Assembly: GCA_027452215.1 (NCBI GenBank)
Contig: DAIDGQ010000027.1
Span: forward strand, 62,001-126,000
DNA from: Granulicella sp.
Lineage (GTDB): Bacteria > Acidobacteriota > Terriglobia > Terriglobales > Acidobacteriaceae
Length of the DNA: 64,000 bases
Reading direction: 5' to 3'
Shown here: one piece after another, positions 60,076-64,000 of the stretch
How the letters are laid out: the number at the start of each line of letters is the position of its first letter
Numbering within the stretch: position 1 is the first letter of the stretch
The notes under the pieces: generated by a model
Databases searched by the model: none
Told to the model about the DNA's origin: nothing
Seen by the model: the letters and a program-made list of their open reading frames with translations, nothing else
Position numbers and translations under genes: made by a program

Positions 60076-60271
60076 GACGTGCCTCCAATAAAGGTTCTAT
60101 CCAACATCAACCTCCAGATAGATGCCTCCCGGCCCGGCGCTGTTATCCCGCTGCAATCACGACAAAATAAACACTCTCCAGGCAACGCGCCTCCCCCAAT
60201 CGCCCTCTTACGATGGGTTGGTGGGGCGCTCAGCGCTAATCCTGTTCCCAATCCTATTCAAGGCGGAAAAC

Positions 60272-60421
60272 ATGTTCTTACTCCTGGCACTGATCCTGAT
60301 TCTCGCGTGGGCGGGCTGCTTCTTCCTCTTCCACATCACCGCGTTCCTGATCCACATCCTCCTCATCTTCGCGCTCATCTCGTTCATCTTCCACTTCATC
60401 TCAGGACGCAAAGCAGCGTAG
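60272..60421 (+). CDS. lmo0937-like (DUF5670) small membrane protein
   Basis: This 49-residue protein reads LLLALILILAWAGCFFLFHI, TAFLIHILLIFALISFIFHF and ends ISGRKAA, i.e. two membrane helices with a short loop and a basic tail. The pattern is like lmo0937-family membrane proteins. The ATG at 60272 follows GGCGGAAAAC. The frame continues upstream to 60122, but that part is polar and not conserved. It is divergent from the DUF3309 gene, and the two share an intergenic region. Confidence 0.72.
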   Translation: MFLLLALILILAWAGCFFLFHITAFLIHILLIFALISFIFHFISGRKAA

Positions 60422-60441
60422 CTTTCCCCTCCTCCAAAACC

Positions 60442-60469
60442 AAAGCCGAACCCCATGGGGTTCGGCTTT
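60442..60469. terminator. Bidirectional terminator between the lmo0937-like gene and lon
   Basis: AAAGCCGAACCCC (60442-60454) and GGGGTTCGGCTTT (60457-60469) are a perfect 13-bp inverted repeat with a 2-nt centre (AT). It suits both the plus-strand small gene and the minus-strand lon. Confidence 0.85.
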
Positions 60470-60497
60470 GCTCTTGCTTCACCTGTCTCGCGTCCGT

Positions 60498-62924
60498 CTA
60501 CTGACGAGCCACATTCGCCGCCGGTTCCTGAGGTGGAATCGGCGGTGGAGTTGCCTTGCTCAGCGCCTCAGGAGTCTCCGCCGCCAGCTTCAGCGGCTTC
60601 GTCACCAGCGCAATCTCCAGCACCTCGTCCATCTGCTCCACCCAATTCAACTTCATCTCGTTCTTGATCAGGTCCGGCAGATCCTCCAGGTCTCGCTTGT
60701 TGTCCGCCGGAAGAATCGCCTCGCGAATTCCCGCACGATGCGCCGCCAGCAGCTTCTCCTTCAGCCCGCCGATTGGCAGCACTTTGCCTCGCAGCGTAAT
60801 CTCGCCGGTCATCGCAATATCCCGCCGCACCTCGATCTTCGTCAGCGCACTCGCCAACGCCGTCGCCAGCGTAATCCCCGCCGAAGGCCCGTCCTTCGGA
60901 ATCGCTCCCTCCGGCACATGCACATGGATATCGACGTTGCGATAGAAGTCCCGCGGCAACCCCAGATGATGCGACCGCGAGCGAATGTACGTCAGTGCAG
61001 CCTGCGCGGACTCCTGCATCACGTCGCCGAGCTGCCCCGTCGCCGTCATCTTGCCCTTGCCGTCCAGCACCTGCACTTCCGTCTGCAGAATCGATCCGCC
61101 CATCTCCGTCCACGCCAGCCCCGTCACCAGCCCAATCTCCGACTTCTCCTGCACCTGCGAGTCGCGATACTTTGCAACCCCCAGCAGGGAACTCAGCGAC
61201 TCCATCGTCACCGGCTCCGTATGCTGATCGTTGCCCACAACCTTCCGAGCCACCTTGCGGCAGACATTCCCAATCTCGCGTTCCAAATTCCGAACGCCCG
61301 CCTCACGCGTGTACGCACGAATAATCTCGCGCAGCGCATCGTCGGTAAAGTTCACCTGCACGCCCGTCAGCCCGGTAGCCTCAAGCTGCTTCTTCACCAG
61401 GTACTGCTTGGCAATCTCCAGCTTCTCCAGCTCCGTGTATCCGGTCAGCCGCAAAATCTCCATGCGATCCTGCAGAGGCCCGGGAATCGTATGCAGCACA
61501 TTCGCCGTCGCCACAAACAACACCTGCGACAGGTCATACTCCACATCAAGATAGTGGTCCTGGAACGTATTATTCTGCTCCGGGTCCAGCACCTCCAGCA
61601 GCGCCGACGCCGGATCGCCCCGGAAGTCGTTCGCCATCTTGTCAATCTCATCCAGCATGATCACCGGGTTCTTCGTTCCGGCCTTCTTCATCGACTGAAT
61701 AATCTGTCCCGGCAGAGCTCCAATATACGTCCGCCGATGCCCGCGGATCTCCGCCTCATCGCGCACCCCGCCCAGCGACATCCGCACAAACTTCCGCCCC
61801 GTCGCCTTCGCAATCGACATCCCCAGCGAAGTCTTGCCCACGCCCGGAGGCCCGACAAAGCAAAGAATCGATCCCTTCGGATTCTTCACCAACTGCCGCA
61901 CCGCAAGAAATTCCAGTATGCGATCCTTGATCTTCTCCAGCCCGTAGTGGTCCTCGTTCAGCACCTTCTCCGCGTTCTCAATCGACCGAATCTCCTTCGA
62001 CCGTTTCTTCCACGGCACCGCGAGTAACCAGTCCAAATAATTTCTGGAAACCGTAGACTCAGCCGACATCGGCGGCATCGCCTCCAGCTTCTTCAGCTCC
62101 TGCATGGCCTTTTCCTGCACCTCTTTGCTCATGCCGGCTTCTTCAATCTTCTTCTTCAGCTCGTCGAATTCGCTCTTCTCGCCGCGCCCGAGCTCCTTCT
62201 GAATCGCCTTGATCTTTTCGTTGAGGTAGTACTCTTTCTGCGCCCGCTCCATCTGCCGCTTCACTCGCGACTGAATCGTGCGATCCATATTCAGCTTCTC
62301 AATCGCAATGTCCAGCGTGTCCGCAACCCGCGACAGCCGCACCTCCGGATCGAACACCTCCAGCAGTTGCTGTTTCTCTTCAATCGCCAGAGGGAGATTC
62401 GCTGCAATCACGTCCGCCAGCTTCGCCGGCTCATCGGTCCGCAGCGCCGCCGCCGCCTCCTGGTTCAACGACTGCTGCAGCTTCCCGTACTGCTCAAACA
62501 ACTGGTGCACGCGAGCCACCAGCTGCTCGGTCGCCGCGCTCGACGGAAGCTCCGCAGTCGACGTCTTCACCGTCGCTACAAAGAACCCATCGTCGTCATT
62601 GATCTCGCTCGCCCTCGCGCGTTCCACGCCTTCCACCAGCACCTTGATGTTGCCGTCTGGCATCCGCACCGATTGCACAATGTTGCCAATCACGCCGACC
62701 GTATAAATATCCTCGGCCGTCGGCTCATCCACGGATGCGTCATGCTGCGTCGCCAGAAAAATTCTGCGGTCGCCGCTAAGCGCCTCTTCCAGCGCTCGCA
62801 CACTCGATTCACGCCCCACAACAAATGGAGCCATCATGTGAGGGAAGATCACCATCTCGCGGATGGGCATCATGGGGAGTTTGCGCTGAGCGCCATTAAG
62901 TATTTCGCGTTCGTCGTTTTTCAT
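60498..62924 (-). CDS. lon: ATP-dependent Lon protease
   Basis: Lon is a hexameric AAA+ serine protease degrading damaged and regulatory proteins. The 808-residue protein has an N-terminal LON domain ([20 protein letters not shown]), Walker [21 protein letters not shown], Walker [20 protein letters not shown], sensor region [20 protein letters not shown], and protease domain with [20 protein letters not shown] (catalytic Ser in the GPSAG) and [20 protein letters not shown] (catalytic Lys). GGGAGG is close to the ATG at 62924. It lies downstream of clpX and is transcribed in the same direction. Confidence 0.97.
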   Translation of the reverse strand: MKNDEREILNGAQRKLPMMPIREMVIFPHMMAPFVVGRESSVRALEEALSGDRRIFLATQHDASVDEPTAEDIYTVGVIGNIVQSVRMPDGNIKVLVEGVERARASEINDDDGFFVATVKTSTAELPSSAATEQLVARVHQLFEQYGKLQQSLNQEAAAALRTDEPAKLADVIAANLPLAIEEKQQLLEVFDPEVRLSRVADTLDIAIEKLNMDRTIQSRVKRQMERAQKEYYLNEKIKAIQKELGRGEKSEFDELKKKIEEAGMSKEVQEKAMQELKKLEAMPPMSAESTVSRNYLDWLLAVPWKKRSKEIRSIENAEKVLNEDHYGLEKIKDRILEFLAVRQLVKNPKGSILCFVGPPGVGKTSLGMSIAKATGRKFVRMSLGGVRDEAEIRGHRRTYIGALPGQIIQSMKKAGTKNPVIMLDEIDKMANDFRGDPASALLEVLDPEQNNTFQDHYLDVEYDLSQVLFVATANVLHTIPGPLQDRMEILRLTGYTELEKLEIAKQYLVKKQLEATGLTGVQVNFTDDALREIIRAYTREAGVRNLEREIGNVCRKVARKVVGNDQHTEPVTMESLSSLLGVAKYRDSQVQEKSEIGLVTGLAWTEMGGSILQTEVQVLDGKGKMTATGQLGDVMQESAQAALTYIRSRSHHLGLPRDFYRNVDIHVHVPEGAIPKDGPSAGITLATALASALTKIEVRRDIAMTGEITLRGKVLPIGGLKEKLLAAHRAGIREAILPADNKRDLEDLPDLIKNEMKLNWVEQMDEVLEIALVTKPLKLAAETPEALSKATPPPIPPQEPAANVARQ

Positions 62925-63071
62925 AGGCCTCCCGATTAGACGTTGCTCGCGCGCGAACGATGCGCGTGCTCAGCTTGAACGAAATTGTACGCGCACACAG
63001 GGCAGGGAATTGCACAATCCCTCCGCCTTATTCAACACATCAAACCGCACTTCACATTTCAACGCACAACA

Positions 63072-63099
63072 AAACGGGCAGCCCAGTGGCTGCCCGTTT
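63072..63099 (-). terminator. clpX terminator
   Basis: AAACGGGCAGCC (63072-63083) and GGCTGCCCGTTT (63088-63099) form a perfect 12-bp stem with a CAGT loop. On the minus strand it is followed by TTTTGTTGTG, a good U-rich tail. It separates clpX from lon, so lon needs its own promoter in 62925-63070. Confidence 0.85.
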
Positions 63100-63124
63100 C
63101 GCTATTACCAAAGTTCGTAACCGA

Positions 63125-64000
63125 TCAGCCTGCTTTTTCCAGCACCACCGGGATCATGATCTCTCTCGACCGAACCATCTCCTCCGTAATCACGAGCTCC
63201 TTCACCTTCTTATTGCCAGGCACGTGATACATCAAATCCAGCATCAGCTCTTCAAGAATCATCCGCAGCCCGCGAGCCCCAACCTTACGCTGCAACGCCT
63301 CGCGAGCAATCTCACGAGCCGCCTCGTCACTCCACGTAACCTTCACGCCCTCATAGTCGAACAGCCGCGCATACTGCTTCAGAATCGCATTCCGCGGCCG
63401 CGTAAGGATGTCGATCAGCGCAGCCTCATCCAGCTCATCCAGGATCCCCAGCACCGGCAGACGTCCCACAAACTCCGGAATCAGCCCATACTTCAGCAGG
63501 TCTTGCGGCTCCGCCTGGCGCAGCAGTTCAGAATCCCGCTGTGCGCGGATCGGCGTCACAATATCGCCTTCCTTCGAGATCGCCTCGCCGATCGCCTTGA
63601 ACCCCAGCGCCTTTTTCCCGATGCGTCGCCCAATCACCTTCTCAAGCCCCACAAACGCTCCGCCGCAGATGAACAAAATGTTCGTCGTATCGACGATCGT
63701 GAACTCCTGGTGAGGATGCTTGCGCCCGCCCTGCGGAGGAACATTCGCAATCGTTCCTTCCAGCAGCTTCAGCAGCGCCTGCTGCACGCCCTCGCCCGAC
63801 ACATCGCGGGTGATCGACGGGTTCTCATCCTTGCGCCCAATCTTGTCAATCTCGTCGATATAAATAATCCCCTGCTGAGCCTTCGCCACGTCCCCATCCG
63901 CGGCCTGCAGCAGCTTCAGAATAATGTTCTCAACATCTTCGCCGACATATCCCGCCTCCGTCAGCGTCGTCGCGTCCACAATCGCAAACGGTACATCCAG
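63125..64000 (-). CDS. clpX: ATP-dependent Clp protease ATP-binding subunit ClpX (5' end cut by window edge)
   Basis: ClpX is the AAA+ unfoldase that feeds substrates to ClpP. About 291 C-terminal residues are visible: [20 protein letters not shown] and [20 protein letters not shown], Walker [80 protein letters not shown] and [20 protein letters not shown]. The zinc-binding N-terminal domain and Walker A lie outside the window. The start of the protein is not in view. Confidence 0.97.
   Translation of the reverse strand: MDVPFAIVDATTLTEAGYVGEDVENIILKLLQAADGDVAKAQQGIIYIDEIDKIGRKDENPSITRDVSGEGVQQALLKLLEGTIANVPPQGGRKHPHQEFTIVDTTNILFICGGAFVGLEKVIGRRIGKKALGFKAIGEAISKEGDIVTPIRAQRDSELLRQAEPQDLLKYGLIPEFVGRLPVLGILDELDEAALIDILTRPRNAILKQYARLFDYEGVKVTWSDEAAREIAREALQRKVGARGLRMILEELMLDLMYHVPGNKKVKELVITEEMVRSREIMIPVVLEKAG

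Noticed and set aside
60468-62027. 519-codon frame antisense to lon
   Set aside because: His/Arg/Gln/Leu-rich antisense translation; Lon motifs are complete on the minus strand.

Overview
The window reads as chromosomal DNA from a GC-rich, Gram-negative soil bacterium, most likely a member of the Acidobacteriota (Terriglobia/Acidobacteriaceae type, such as Granulicella, Terriglobus or Edaphobacter). This placement is an inference. It rests on a TIGR03435-family protein, on many beta-propeller and Ig-like lipoproteins beginning with a short signal peptide and a Cys lipobox, on the intergenic repeat style, and on the mix of housekeeping genes. I found no rRNA, tRNA, CRISPR array, insertion sequence, prophage or plasmid function. 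The window is essentially a core chromosomal segment. The first gene (dnaJ) and the last gene (clpX) are cut by the window edges.

Layout, left to right. 1-3.6 kb: heat-shock operon hrcA-grpE-dnaJ (minus) behind the Fe-S carrier ATPase mrp. 3.7-7.6 kb: a hotdog thioesterase, a small TPR protein, and ftsY-ribD-ribE. 7.7-14.5 kb: a DUF4382-like lipoprotein, the phospholipid operon (J-domain protein)-cinA-plsY-gpsA, and a cyclopropane-fatty-acid synthase. 14.5-15.1 kb: a gene-free stretch that holds a candidate structured ncRNA with its own terminator. 15.1-19.3 kb: an NHL propeller, a split YeeE/YedE transporter, pgpA and TerC. 19.3-21.6 kb: tatA-tatC followed by a glutaminyl-peptide cyclotransferase. 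21.9-27.8 kb: two lipoproteins, a DegT-type aminotransferase and hfq-hflX. 28.0-34.6 kb: the F1 and stator part of ATP synthase, atpF'-atpF-atpH-atpA-atpG-atpD-atpC, with a clear promoter and terminator.

34.9-48.6 kb: an arylsulfotransferase-like lipoprotein, an orphan DNA methyltransferase, a TIGR03435 protein, 3-hydroxyacyl-CoA dehydrogenase plus a MaoC-type protein, an MBL hydrolase, a rhomboid protease, an XRE regulator, fabG, a double-length ThyX-like protein, a GxxExxY protein, a queuosine-precursor transporter and recA. 48.7-56.5 kb: a GH27 alpha-galactosidase, queG, a YihY/BrkB membrane protein, a degenerate 36-nt tandem repeat, and the cytochrome c maturation operon ccmA-ybaK-ccmB-ccmC-ccmD-(beta-propeller lipoprotein), whose genes mostly overlap by ATGA. 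56.6-58.5 kb: a SAM-I-type riboswitch in front of a threonine-synthase-like gene and a ThiS/MoaD-like sulfur carrier. 58.6-64 kb: a class I aminotransferase, two tiny membrane proteins (DUF3309 and lmo0937-like), lon and clpX.

The most interesting point is the operon at 56.68-58.54 kb. A SAM riboswitch controls a PLP enzyme of the threonine synthase family that is translationally coupled to a ubiquitin-like sulfur carrier, and the carrier's Gly-Gly is masked by a 12-residue tail. This suggests a protein-thiocarboxylate route to homocysteine/methionine, related in logic to HcyS/MetY and CysO/CysM but using a ThrC-type enzyme. Second-tier points are the tandem ThyX-like protein, the candidate ncRNA at 14.69-14.97 kb, the insertion in the ATP synthase gamma subunit, and the repeat families.
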